A stretch of 64,000 nt of DNA. Origin: Cymbomonas tetramitiformis (Eukaryota; Chlorophyta; Pyramimonadophyceae; Pyramimonadales; Pyramimonadaceae). A program made the translations under genes and the position numbers. The notes beneath the pieces are model-generated. The model had not been told where the DNA came from, ran no database searches, and saw only the letters and a program-made list of their open reading frames with translations. Numbering within the stretch: position 1 is the first letter of the stretch; each line of letters begins with the position of its first letter. Shown one piece after another: positions 9,158-19,203 of this stretch. The stretch lies in contig LGRX02030346.1 of NCBI GenBank assembly GCA_001247695.2, positions 1-64,000 of the forward strand, written 5' to 3'.

Positions 9158-11733
9158 GTGTTTTTTAGTCAGAATCCTTGTTCAAGTCTTGCCCTGCTGA
9201 ACCGCAGCCTAAAAGACACCCCGACAGGGGGATCCGGGTCGAGCGACCAGCTTCTGGCAAGTACGTCCGATTTTCTCTCACAGTTTAACAGATTTTGTTT
9301 AGTCTCTGACAGTGCTTTCAGACAACTGTTCCCTTTTAAATGCATAGTAGAAGAGCAACTGCTGACACTGGTGATTAACGTGGTGGACAAAAATGTTTTC
9401 TTAGCAGTGTGCGCTCGGACTGGACTTGCTGTGCAAATAAAATGGAACCGCTTTATTGTTTTAATTAAGAGGCTGGACGCGTTCTCTACGTCCCGTGGTT
9501 TGAAAAATGATGTGCTCTCCCTGCTTCACACTTTGGCTGGTAGACTTTTCGCTTGGTCTCGACTTATCACCAGAGACTACTGGATCACCCCCTATTCAAA
9601 GCAAGATGCGCTGCGCTTCTGTTTTTCACTCAACTTTGAGCTCTTTGCGTCACCCCTTGATTTTAACCTTGACAGCAGTGTGTGCTTTACCCCGTACGCT
9701 GAGGACGTGGCTTTTGGGGCAATTGAGAACGGGTATAGCTGGCCGTGGCACTTCTGCGCTCTAGGAAACCCGATCTACACGATGGACCATATCCGACGGT
9801 CGATTTTACACGCGATCTGCTCAGCCAAGACGTCTAGAAAACCGGTGCGAGTGGTCCTTGTTGTGCCGTACTGGGACAAGTGGGATGAGACTGACGGGGT
9901 TGAACTGATCTGCTTACTCAAAAAGAAGAAGTTCTTTTTCTTGGCCCCACAGAGTGCCCTGAGCTTTAAAGACCGATCGACGGGGGCACAGTTCGAAGTG
10001 AGTCTCCTTTTGATTCAGAACCGAGCAGCTGCGATCACCAAACCGGTGACCCAGCAGGGACTCGCACGGGTGGTGAGGGCTTTCGGGGGCTCAGCAGACG
10101 ACAGAGGAGTGATGTATTCAGCAGGCTGGGGAGTTGGATTTTCTTGGCAACTGGCAGGTGAAATCAGACAGTGGGTTAAATCCTTGTGGCAGGAAAGGCG
10201 CTCACTGGCTCGCTTCGTAGAACTGATGAAAGGAGATGTGACTGCGGGCCTTCTTCTCCAGAAACTGGGAGGGAAACTTCTCGGGATGGTCGAAAAGGCA
10301 GCAGAGGCTGAGATGCTGGCAGCAGGAGCCGGAGGGGCTATCAGACCTCTGTCGGAGTACCAGGCCTTGATGAGGGAACTGGAGGGGCTGGCTCGGGGAG
10401 TGCTGGACAGGAACGTGGCAGTAGGCTTTGGCGTGTGTGGAAAGATCTATAAGGAGTGGCTGGAGAATGAACGGGACGGTGGGAACTACACACCTGTGAC
10501 TCAGGAGGAGGCGGCAGTGGTACAACTGATGAGGACCAAGTATGAGGCGGTGGGTCTGAAAAACGTGGCACGGTTTGACCTGGGAGGACACTTTGGAAAT
10601 CTGTATTTGATCCTGAAACACAAAGATGCAGGCCTTTGGGAAAAGCGGAGACCAGTGGTTCCGGGGTTCGCGTCACCGGACAGAGTGTTCCAGAATCGGC
10701 TGGGGCGTATCCTGTGCTTCTTGATTGAAGGCACAGCGGGACACTTCAACGTAGCTGCAACACAGGAGATCGTGGGACAACTGAGCAAGTTTGATGGAGG
10801 TCTGAAAAGGGGAGACGTGGTTATGGCTGCAGGGTTCGACGTGAAAGAGATGTATGTGAGGCTCAAACACCCACAGATTATGGCAGCAGTCGTGGCGGTG
10901 ACGGCAGAGGCGATGGGTGACAAAGTGGCAGTTTCGGTGAACACTCGGGGGCGTAAAGGAGTGAAGTGGTCGATGAGCCTGGCACACCAAGGAACGTGGC
11001 TGTGAGATTCTCCAGACAGCAGATCCTGGCGGGTGTTAACCTGATCCTTGAGAATGGCTTTCTCAGAGTGGCGGGCACACTGGTCAGACAAACCTGTGGG
11101 ATTGGGATCGGCGGCGGGGCGAGCCCAGGACTGGCACAGTGTGCGTGTGTGTATGGTGAGATGCAATGGACAAGGTCGCTGGGAGCTGATCGCAGGCTAA
11201 CGGGCACTACAATGACAGGGATTCGGCTGATGGACGACTGTGCTCTTCTGATCGCAGGCTCGGAGGAGCAAGTAGAGGCGATGAGTGAGGTGTTCCGAGG
11301 GTACCTTTATGACTGCTACCCAGACGGAATGACAGTGGAACAAACCTCTGAGGGCCTGGAGTGGCTGTTTTGTGGAATGAGACTCAAAGTGACGGGCGGG
11401 GGAGCAATGGCAAAGATGACAATGAAGAACGTTGAGGCGGGAGTGAGGACAGGGGAACAACTCCAGTTCTTTCCAATGGTCTCTTTCTGGTCCGATTGTG
11501 GTAAAGTCCAGAAGATGGCCGGAGGGCTGAACACCCTTCACCGGATCGAGAGACACTGCTCCTCTGACCTTCTGAAAGCGGCTGCAGTGATTGACTTTCT
11601 GAGAGAACTGAAGTGGCAGGGCTACCCGAGAGGCTGGCTCAGTGATTCCCTGGAAAGAATGGTGGCGAGGGCACCCTTCGGCTTCTGGAACAGGCTGCTG
11701 AGGAACCTGGAGAGGCTGGGGTGTAGGCTCTGA
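9158..11733 (+). CDS. Reverse transcriptase resembling Penelope-like elements, split over two frames
   Basis: Two overlapping plus-strand frames (to 11005, and 10957-11733) together carry the fingers and palm of a reverse transcriptase. The first has a KRRPVVPGFASP segment and catalytic motif A, AAGFDVKEMYVRLKH, near residue 560. The second has LVRQTCGIGIGGGASPG, the catalytic RLMDDCALL (a variant of the YxDD box) and a thumb-like WQGYPRGWLSD. This order and the form of the RQ-T-G-I-G motif resemble Penelope-like elements and related single-ORF reverse transcriptases rather than LTR polyproteins. No GIY-YIG or other endonuclease follows. The N-terminal 480 residues are unknown. The frame is open from 9149 without an early ATG, and TTTTTTAGTCAG at 9161-9172 could be a splice acceptor. 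The frame change lies at 10957-11005 and no standard slippery site is visible, so a decay mutation is the simplest reading. Confidence 0.68.
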
Positions 11734-12599
11734 AAATGGTATGGTTTGATTTGTGGGGCAGACTGCTGGGTGGACAGTGGCGTGGTTGAGCTGGGAAAAG
11801 AGGGGGGCTCGATCGGGTCTGCATAGGAGGGGCCTTCGGGCCGGGGCACTGGGGAGGAGGCCTAGTGCTGGAGAAGTGTTGAGTATGAGTTTCCAGTCTA
11901 CGATTATGATGGCCACTTGGCCTGACACACATAGATTGGTCTTGCCCACTTGGGCCGTGTCTTATTTCTTCTCTGAGTTTTTGAATTTTCAAGTTTTCTG
12001 GAGACCGTGGTAACGTGTATTACGTGTAGCGTATGAACTTTTCAGACATTATTACGTGAGACTCACCTGGCACTTTGTGTACTGCTTTTCGACCCGGTTT
12101 TTTCAACTTATGCAACGGGGAAGATTATTATTACGTGTAGCGTCAGAACTTTTCAGGCATTATTACGTGAGACAGACTCTGGCTGGGACATTGAAACTGC
12201 ATTCCCTGCATGACTTATTTCACAGACCAGAAGACAGTTTTTCATACATATTTACCATGGGACGGGAGCACCTGAAAACAGTTTGGGAAGTGCACATGAC
12301 AACTATATAGTCAACACAGACATTAGAGTGTTTCAGACTCCGAGGAAAGCCTGCTGACGAGACCTTTGGCAAGGTTGAAAAGCTTATAGGTAGCCACCAC
12401 GGGAGCCCCGGTAACTATTTTATCGTGACAGTTTATAAATATTCTTACATATCTGAGTATACAGCGACAGTACAGAAAGACAAAAGCACCCTGCCTGTTC
12501 TGACTATACTGTGTTTGCCCTAACCTATACTTATAGGCCGTATACAGACCGCTGGCACACAAAATATTATCGTGACCTCAACAACCGAGACAGTTTTAA
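11734..12599. other. Region without a gene; 45-bp direct repeat
   Basis: Downstream of the reverse transcriptase I find no coding region. A segment of about 45 bp (ATTACGTGTAGCGT ... CATTATTACGTGAGAC) occurs at 12018-12062 and 12130-12174. The stretch may be the 3' part of the reverse-transcriptase element or host DNA; its right edge is the truncated end of the Polinton-like virus. Confidence 0.5.
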
Positions 12600-13989
12600 T
12601 TATTTTAGAACACCGTTTTTGAACAATAGATAACCAATTTGTTTACTAAAGTCGAACTCCTTTATCTTTGTGCAAAAGGCGGGCAATGCATCCCTCAAGT
12701 CACCATAGCATTTCTTCAAATCCCACTTTAGTTCATTGTCATCCATATGATGAAAATATTCTTGAGACTTTTGGTACACCATTTTCTTAATGTCTTCGTC
12801 ATCATTCATCCATAACCCTTTCTCCTTGCAATATATGCAAAGACCGCTTTCGGTCATTAACACATTGTCATCATTCATTTCCAAAAACACCTTGGCAAAT
12901 CGTTTCCCGCCAAACCGATCATCGTGTTTCACGTGCAAAGCTATATGGTCCGGTACATACTTCTTCAAGGCGATATGAAACTCGTTGTCTCCGTCTTTCA
13001 ATTTCAAATGCTCTTGTTTAATTTTCACATTAAAATCCAAGACGCGTTTTATCTCATTCATAATTATATTGTCAAAATCATTGTTGGTATTATTTTGTCT
13101 TTCAAAGTAAATCGCATCAAATTTGGTGGCTCTTACGATTTGATTGTTAGTTTGCAAGACATTAAACATTACCACGTCCATCTTCTTCTCAATTTCTTGA
13201 ATGTAAAGGGAAAGTGCACCAAACTCGGGATTGCTCTTCTTCTCTTTCCCTTTTTGTGATTCAATGTGTGCCTTTTGTGCTATATGATAATTTGGGAAGT
13301 GATTTTCGGCGTTGACCGCTACATACTTCATCAATGTCATATATGCTTTGATAAATGGCAACGGCGACTTTAATTCTTGTTTGTATTTTGCTACCCAAGT
13401 TTCAAATGTCCCACCAAACGTTATAATAATCATAAGATCTTTTGCCTCCTTTTGTGTGACGTTGTATACCTCTTCAACGCATCTTTTTCAATTGTAAGTC
13501 CCTATGAGCGATGTAGGCCTTGAGTGGTAGTAATTTTGTCTCACATCTTAGGTATTTTTGACACAATTGATACAAAATTGTCGGAGCACAATTTTCAATA
13601 TCACATTCGTTTATATTGTTGTTCAACACGTGTCTCAATATCTTTTTATTCAATTGTTGAAATGAGTAGCTTCCCAATTTCTTTGTGTGCTCATACATAC
13701 GACCATAGCCATATTTCTTTGTTTTGAATGTGTGTTCTTTGGCACCCATTTTCAACATTAGTTTACATCTATCAATGTCATTCTTTGATACCAAATCATT
13801 CTCCTTGTCAATATTTGAAATAGTCTTCAAAATAGTATCATCATAGTAAAATTCTTGAATCACTTGTGGTGCTTTGAAATCATAAGTAATGTGTTTATCC
13901 ATATTGTGCTTTTCTACTTTACTATCATCTTGTTCTTTAAGTGGATTTTTTATTGGTAGTTTGCACATCTTATTATTATAAATATTCAT
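12600..13989 (-). pseudogene. TV-Pol-type polymerase with truncated superfamily 3 helicase
   Basis: The minus-strand gene starts at ATG 13989. The first frame (13989-13474) carries DIENCAPTILYQLCQKY. This matches the motif (D-x-x-N/C-x-P-x-I-L) of the polymerase domain described in Tlr elements and Polinton-like viruses, called TV-Pol. The second frame (from about 13470 down to 12600) continues with VTQKEAKDLMIIITFGGTF, a conserved follow-on in these proteins. It ends at FDFSKQIGYLLFKNGVL, which is where the D5-like N-terminal part leads into the superfamily 3 helicase. A one-base frameshift lies near 13470. The helicase ATPase core (Walker A, Walker B) is missing, because the element is truncated at about 12600. 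The gene once encoded the replication protein and is now non-functional. Confidence 0.72.
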
Positions 13990-14023
13990 TTTCTTAAATT
14001 GTTTTATCTTACTATCACATCGC

Positions 14024-14161
14024 AAAAAAAGGGAGGTTGGGCGGTGGGAGGTCTTAGTTTTTGAAAACTTTTTTATGTGTGTATACAATGAATGATTGTA
14101 GATGATATCTATAGAATACTTTCCGAAAAAGCCAACCTCCCACCTCCCACCTCCCTTTTTT
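14024..14161. repeat. PLV inverted-repeat module 1
   Basis: Arms AAGGGAGGTTGGGCGGTGGG (left) and CCCACCTCCCACCTCCCTTT (right) flank about 75 bp of AT-rich DNA. The module lies between two minus-strand genes and abuts the stop codon of the 14164-14637 gene, so it sits where a terminator and a promoter would be expected. Confidence 0.9.
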
Positions 14162-14163
14162 CT

Positions 14164-14637
14164 TTATGAATAATTCAGACCTAACAATGATTTCTTGGCT
14201 AGTATATACAATTTGTCACGTTCACTCAGCACTTCATCATCTTTAGATTCATTTTTAGAATTATTGCCTTTCTTCTTTCTTTTTACAATAACTTCTTCTT
14301 GTTCCGATTCACTTGACTCTTCAACATATACAACTTTTTTCTTTGGTTTTGTCTTCTTTGGCTTTGACTTAGTTATCTTTATCTCATTTTTGACATCATT
14401 GTCACTATCATCTTTGGACTCTTCGGGGTCTTCGGACGTGATAGGTTCTTCTTTTGTGACGGCTTTTGAAATGATTTGTTGCGCTTTCTCGTGCTTCTCT
14501 CTTTCTTCTATTTGGCTTGCCAATTTGATGTCGGCCTTTTGTTTACTCTTCTCCCGTCTAATGGCTAACGCTTTCTCACGGGCCTTTGCCAAAATCTCCT
14601 TATGCTCATCGGACAATGGTTCACCTTTCTTGGGCAT
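14164..14637 (-). CDS. Highly charged PLV protein of unknown function
   Basis: 157 residues from ATG 14637 to the stop at 14164. The N-terminus (about 1-60) is a lysine/glutamate-rich predicted helix or coiled coil beginning MPKKGEPLSDEHKEILAKAR. The middle is acidic (SEDPEESKDDSDND), followed by strongly basic stretches (KSKPKKTKPKKK, VKRKKKG) and a short hydrophobic C-terminus (LYILAKKSLLGLNYS). Similar charged small proteins occur in Polinton-like virus gene sets, where a role in DNA condensation or in the virion has been suggested. Here the function is inference only. The frame is intact and lies between inverted-repeat module 1 and the next minus-strand gene. Confidence 0.6.
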   Translation of the reverse strand: MPKKGEPLSDEHKEILAKAREKALAIRREKSKQKADIKLASQIEEREKHEKAQQIISKAVTKEEPITSEDPEESKDDSDNDVKNEIKITKSKPKKTKPKKKVVYVEESSESEQEEVIVKRKKKGNNSKNESKDDEVLSERDKLYILAKKSLLGLNYS

Positions 14638-14689
14638 TCTATATAGTAATCAAAAGAAAATAAAACAAATAAAATTTACTTATCATTTC

Positions 14690-14899
14690 TTATATTGTGA
14701 TACCACCTAAACTAGATTGTATAGGATGTTGCAAATTCTTAATTTGAGGATGATATAACGGTCTATAGAAAACTACCGATTGCGCGTTTATTGGCGTCTT
14801 ATTTGTAATAAGATATGACTTATAACCTACGCCATCGGGATATGAACCACGTGAGCTTCTTTCGGCATACCTACTTACCGAGCGACAAGGTTCAATCAT
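14690..14899 (-). CDS. Small PLV protein, translationally coupled to its upstream gene
   Basis: 69 residues. The ATG at 14899 overlaps the stop of the upstream minus-strand gene as ATGA, a tight arrangement usual in compact viral genomes. The sequence begins MIEPCRSVSRYAERSSRG and has no recognisable domain; it is moderately basic, with a Tyr/Pro-rich middle (FYRPLYHPQ). The overlap supports the start codon. Function unknown, possibly a minor virion component given its position. Confidence 0.5.
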   Translation of the reverse strand: MIEPCRSVSRYAERSSRGSYPDGVGYKSYLITNKTPINAQSVVFYRPLYHPQIKNLQHPIQSSLGGITI

Positions 14900-15081
14900 G
14901 TGGAGGCTGGTCTCTGAGTATTCATCAACATTGGATTCATAGGACCAACATTTCCTCTAAACTTTGAGAATTGCTCTAACTTGTTTCCTCCGATGATGGG
15001 TTCATTAGTGATGTATTGTGGACCTTGAGGACCGGTTTGTATTTTCATTTGATTTCGAAAACCTTTAATGCGTAAAGACAT
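14896..15081 (-). CDS. Small PLV protein, upstream partner of the 14690-14899 gene
   Basis: I take ATG 15081 (MSLRIKGFRNQMKIQTG) as the start, giving 61 residues. Earlier in-frame ATGs would place translation inside the inverted-repeat module. The protein is Gly/Pro/Asn/Met-rich (FRGNVGPMNPMLMNTQRP), lacks transmembrane segments and matches nothing I know. It sits divergently from the plus-strand gene at 15299, with module 2 between them. Confidence 0.48.
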   Translation of the reverse strand: MSLRIKGFRNQMKIQTGPQGPQYITNEPIIGGNKLEQFSKFRGNVGPMNPMLMNTQRPAST

Positions 15082-15105
15082 TTCTTTTATATTATAGAAG
15101 ATAAT

Positions 15106-15244
15106 AAAAAGGGAGGTTGGGCGGTGGGAGGTGTTACTTTTTGAATACTTTTCTCTAATGAAGATAAAATATATTATATTATTTCTTTGATTTCTAAAAT
15201 ACTTTTTGAAAAAGCCAACCTCCCACCTCCCACCTCCCTTTTTT
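15106..15244. repeat. PLV inverted-repeat module 2
   Basis: Same arms as module 1 around ATATTATATTATTTC-type DNA. Here it separates two divergently transcribed genes, so it covers both promoters. Confidence 0.9.
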
Positions 15245-15298
15245 GTAAAAATATTTTCCACTTAAAGAGTTGTCTTACATAAGGTAGAAAAAACAACA

Positions 15299-15733
15299 AT
15301 GGCTTCTTCTACTACTTTCAAAGTTCTTCCTCTTGCTATTCAAGAAAAGATTTTCGATATGAAAGAGCAACTTGAAATGGAGGAGTTTTTACAAAAGATG
15401 AAGGGAAAAAGAATGGAAGAGGTTAAAGCGATGGGCGAATCGCACCAAATTTTTGCCGATTCAAAGCCCAATACTAAAGACATTAAATGTGAATGTTGTG
15501 GATGTGTTGAAGACATCTCCGATTACTTTTGTCAAGATGACGATGATGATGATAATGATGACGATGATGACTACGATGAAGAATATGATGAAAACGAGTT
15601 TGATTATTGTGAAGCTATAGATGGGTTAGGGTGGGGTGAATGTTTAGGTTGTGAAAAACTCCTTTGTACCGATTGTAAACAAATAAATACGTCGATGAGT
15701 TGTTATTGTGAAGAATGTTTTCAAGAGGATTGA
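15299..15733 (+). CDS. Cysteine-rich acidic PLV protein, putative zinc binder
   Basis: 144 residues from ATG 15299. Two cysteine clusters, CECCGC at about residue 61 and CLGCEKLLCTDCKQ / SCYCEECF at 117-141, flank a run of some twenty Asp/Glu residues (about 78-100). The cysteine pairs are spaced like a zinc ribbon or treble-clef domain, but I cannot name the family. The N-terminal 60 residues are helical and charged. Its 3' end overlaps the end of the convergent packaging-ATPase gene by about a dozen bases. A role in transcription or in countering host defence would be speculation. Confidence 0.6.
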   Translation: MASSTTFKVLPLAIQEKIFDMKEQLEMEEFLQKMKGKRMEEVKAMGESHQIFADSKPNTKDIKCECCGCVEDISDYFCQDDDDDDNDDDDDYDEEYDENEFDYCEAIDGLGWGECLGCEKLLCTDCKQINTSMSCYCEECFQED

Positions 15734-16661
15734 TGAGCATCATTATTATCATTCTTATCACTACTTGGAACTATTAATTCATTATATTTTTTTCTATATT
15801 TCTTATTTGCATCTTTGGGATTTAAATCAACAAGCAAAAAACAATATTTATCTTTGGTAGCATAATCATAGACCTGCATAAATTCATCACAATCTATTTC
15901 ACCACTTACACTTTTGTATACATTCTCCATCTCTTTCTCGTCGTATATCTTAAAGAGGCATAAGGCCGTGGCATTGTTTCTCACGGCTCTTGGAAGCCCA
16001 TATTGTGCACTTGAAAAGTTTTGGGCACATATCAATAAACTCAGTCCCAATGCCCCTCCTAAGTCTTTTGAAAACATACCACAATGCCTATGTCTTACAC
16101 ACAGATTTATAAACTTTCTATTACCGAACAATCGAGTGCTTTGAGCATCATCTACAAAACAAATAAGTCTAGTTGATGTTTGTATTTATACGTCGGTGGT
16201 TGATAATTGTTTGAAGCAAATTTCAATAAATACTCGGGTGGTATTTCAAGTATACTAATGGAATCACTATGTATCATCTTCATCACTTGCTTGTAGATTT
16301 CCAATTCTTTTAAATAATTTTCATACTCTTCAGCTTCCTTGTCCATTATGTCCAATATGTTGTCTATAGTCTTGGGCTCGTCAGGGTCAAAGACATCTTC
16401 GTCATCTATCTACAAGTCTTCCATCAAAGCTTTGTTCGATGCAAAAGTTGAGCTTACACATAATATACGGTCACAGTTGTCATCTTGCTTGAGCATCCTT
16501 AAGTAATTGCAAGCGCTTGTAGATTTGGCTGAGCCACGCCTACCTACCAATAGAATATTGAACGGCATCTTCAATAGGTTCTCACCCGTCTCATATTGAA
16601 AGGCTGAGGCTTTAGGTGGCTGAATCTTAAGTCTTGCATCATTTAACTTAATCGTCTTCAT
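15721..16661 (-). pseudogene. A32-like genome-packaging ATPase, inactivated
   Basis: The minus-strand gene starts at ATG 16661. The N-terminal part has a Walker A region NILLVGRRGSAKSTSAC (alanine where glycine is usual), in the position expected for FtsK/HerA-type A32 ATPases of Polintons and giant viruses. An in-frame TAG at about 16409 interrupts it, and the frame then continues with an acidic linker. A one-base frameshift near 16175 precedes the Walker B stretch LICFVDDAQ, followed by FGNRKFINLCVRHRH, a conserved loop of this family. The C-terminal frame runs to the stop at 15721. In life it would pump viral DNA into the capsid. Two lesions make it a pseudogene. The gene lies beside the foldback element, which is inserted upstream of its start. 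Confidence 0.82.
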
Positions 16662-16680
16662 ATTATTCTATATAATATTT

Positions 16681-17552
16681 GGGAGTTGTTTATAATAATG
16701 ATTTCATTTTAACAAGCCGACATCTCATTTTAATCCACATCGGGGCAGCATATTGACTTTCATTTTTATTCACATCAGCCCATTTGATTTTAATTCACAC
16801 CGGGGCAGACATCTCATTTTAATCTACATCGGGGGCCGACATTTGATTTTAATCCACATCGGGGGCTGACACGCCTAAACGGTTCACATCGGGTGTAGAC
16901 ATCTCATTTTAATCCACATCGGGGGTTGACAGTGCATCGAGCATGCGTAAACAGAAGACACACGCAACGATATAATGTAAACGAACCATAACTACGCAAA
17001 TCCAACCGGTAGATATGTAACTCGTATTACGATGAGCATATCTACCGGTTGGATTTGCGAAATAATGTTTTTTGGTGCCGCAAACGATGAAAGACTGTCT
17101 TGTTTGGCGGAATGAAACAGTTTTTCACTGCTGGACACTCCAAAAAACATTATTTCGCGAATCCAACCGGTAGATATTTTCATCGCGATATGATTTACAT
17201 ATCTACCGGTTGGATTTGCATAATTATGTTTCGTTTACATTATATGCTTACGTTGAAGGTAATGCATACCCCCGATGTGGATTAAAATGAGATGTCTACA
17301 CCCGATGTGGATTAAAATGAGATGTCGGCCCCCGATGTAGATTAAAACGAGGTGTCGGCCCCCAATGTAGATTAAAATGACATGTCTACCCCGATGTGGA
17401 TTAAAATGAAATGTCTACCCCCGATGTGGATTAAAATGAATGTCTCCCCGATGTGGAAATGAAGCTTGCAGCCCCCGATGTGGATTAAAATGAGATGTCG
17501 GCCCCCGATGTGGATTTAAATGAAATGTCGGCCCCCGATGTAGACTTATCCC
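16681..17552. mobile_element. Foldback-type DNA transposon, short copy
   Basis: An 872-bp element flanked by the 9-bp target duplication ATAATATTT (16672-16680 and 17553-17561). Both arms consist of tandem units of roughly 25-30 bp built on CCCCGATGTGGATTAAAATGAGATGTC, inverted relative to each other. The centre (about 16985-17230) is a second inverted repeat around ATATCTACCGGTTGGATTTG. The right end is GACTTATCCC; the left end starts GGGAG and is degenerate. It encodes no protein. It belongs to the same family as 44768-56489. Confidence 0.85.
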
Positions 17553-17566
17553 ATAATATTTTTACC

Positions 17567-17711
17567 AAAAAAAAAGGGAGGTGGGAGGTGGGAGGTTGGC
17601 TTTTTTGAAAAGTATTTTAGAAATCACAAAAATATATTATATTATTTTATCTTCATTAGAGAAAAGTTTTCAAAAATTAAGACCTCCCACCGCCCAACCT
17701 CCCTTTTTTTT
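17567..17711. repeat. PLV inverted-repeat module 3
   Basis: Same module in the opposite orientation (left arm GGGAGGTGGGAGGTGGGAGG, right arm ending ACCGCCCAACCTCCC), just upstream of the plus-strand gene at 17753. Confidence 0.9.
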
Positions 17712-17752
17712 GCGGAACGGAATATTTGGAAATTTATCATTAGTATTATAAG

Positions 17753-18040
17753 ATGAATTGTATCAAAGATATACCCGAAACTTGCTATACCGACCGCCAA
17801 AAAGAATTGATGTGTAATTACTTCAAATACTATAAGGAATTGCACCCACACATTCCAGATTCCATTCTAGTGTACACAATCAAAGGCTATATGCTCAATC
17901 CCACGAAATTTGACGAGTGGTATCAACACAAATCGATACCCAATGCACGACCACGTGAGTCACAAGAAGATTATTACAACTATGCGCAAATGAATGAGAA
18001 CGAGCTCAAGACTTATGTAAAAAGTAATGTACACATATAA
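17753..18040 (+). CDS. Small PLV protein upstream of the capsid genes
   Basis: 95 residues from ATG 17753, only 15 bp before the next start at 18056. It is soluble, charged and Tyr-rich (YYKELHPHIPDSILVY; ESQEDYYNYAQMNENEL), with no signal peptide, membrane segment or metal-binding pattern. I do not recognise it. Its place as first gene of a three-gene plus-strand row with penton and major capsid suggests a structural or assembly role; that is inference from position. Confidence 0.6.
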   Translation: MNCIKDIPETCYTDRQKELMCNYFKYYKELHPHIPDSILVYTIKGYMLNPTKFDEWYQHKSIPNARPRESQEDYYNYAQMNENELKTYVKSNVHI

Positions 18041-18055
18041 TAATATATATCACTA

Positions 18056-19081
18056 ATGAATGTCACAAGATTTTCAAAAATGTTATTTTTCAATAGTGAA
18101 CAGAATAGCCTACTGGATTCACGTTTAGGCCAATACAATATACCGAGCCAGTCGCTTGCATACAAGACGACGGACCAATTGCAACTTACCGTAAATGACT
18201 TTTACATCGAGAAAACATTTTATGATATAAATCAAACTAACAACACCTTTTTCGTTGGATACAAAACTGCCAATACCAACAAATTGTACCCAATCGAAAT
18301 TACCCCACAAAACTTTCCGTTTCCTAAGACACTAGACGACACACAAATCCTAGCCGCTATAGACGATGCCATCAACACACAATTAAATGATGCAGGGTCC
18401 GCCGTTACCGTAACATCAAGTGTATCAACCGGTGCCGATGCAAATCTGAAATTGATAGAATTGACATTTAATACCGCATTGAAAGACCAATTTGAGTTAT
18501 ATTCTTTCTCTACCAAACGTATAGCTCGATGCACGGGAACTTTGCAAGCAGCTTTAAGTCCATTTACTAGCACCTTGAATGATGCACTCAACAATGATTC
18601 CAGTGAACTATTAGGCGGAAATCATGTTCGAGAAAGAGACCTCACAGGGAAATCTGAATTGAGTCAATTAGAGCCTATGTTTTGGAAAGTATCGGGCACG
18701 GTTATGCAAGGCTATTTTCCCTATTGTGTGAACACCATTAGGGAACTGTATCTTCGAACACAATCGTTGGTATCTAGCTCGGCTTTAGAAATAGTCAATT
18801 TATCTCAGGCTAGTGATGACCAAGTCGATGAGATGATTTCTAGTGATATACTATTCAAAATAAGTATAGATGACTTGTCCAAATCTTCGTATACATACTT
18901 AGATGTAAATAATAACTATAGCGTCATCATTAGTCCAACTTTGTTGCCTCAAATCAACTTTGCATTGACCGATTCACGTGGCCGGCTGATGTTTCAAATA
19001 GTCAAAGAAAATGGGCGCACTCCGTCAAGTTTGATAACACAAGCACGAGCCGGAAACATATATATTTTAGTTTTTCTTTAA
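18056..19081 (+). CDS. Minor capsid protein (penton), PLV type
   Basis: 341 residues from ATG 18056, directly upstream of the major capsid gene, the usual position of the penton in Polintons, virophages and Polinton-like viruses. The sequence is rich in beta-strand patterns. It ends with INFALTDSRGRLMFQI, a motif of the jelly-roll penton family (L-x-F-x-L-T-D-x-x-G), and a short hydrophobic tail. The N-terminal part includes a YKTTDQLQLTVNDFY strand. Five copies of the jelly-roll protein would form each capsid vertex. The frame is intact. Assignment rests on position, length and the C-terminal motif, so a different virion protein remains possible. Confidence 0.72.
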   Translation: MNVTRFSKMLFFNSEQNSLLDSRLGQYNIPSQSLAYKTTDQLQLTVNDFYIEKTFYDINQTNNTFFVGYKTANTNKLYPIEITPQNFPFPKTLDDTQILAAIDDAINTQLNDAGSAVTVTSSVSTGADANLKLIELTFNTALKDQFELYSFSTKRIARCTGTLQAALSPFTSTLNDALNNDSSELLGGNHVRERDLTGKSELSQLEPMFWKVSGTVMQGYFPYCVNTIRELYLRTQSLVSSSALEIVNLSQASDDQVDEMISSDILFKISIDDLSKSSYTYLDVNNNYSVIISPTLLPQINFALTDSRGRLMFQIVKENGRTPSSLITQARAGNIYILVFL

Positions 19082-19203
19082 AGGTTGACGTCATTAGTCA
19101 CGATTCTCAATAATTTTTATATGTAATATATTATATATATATACAAGATGCTTGATTCCTTGATAGTTACTTTCCCGAATCACTTTCATACGCGACCACG
19201 CAA

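Noticed and set aside
16400..16410. In-frame TAG in the ATPase as sign of an altered genetic code
   Set aside because: Other intact genes in the window use ordinary stops without readthrough and the ATPase also has an independent frameshift, so decay is simpler.
16681..17552. Regular repeats that might be taken for a CRISPR array
   Set aside because: Units are contiguous without unique spacers, are inverted about a centre, and are bounded by a 9-bp duplication; this is a foldback element.
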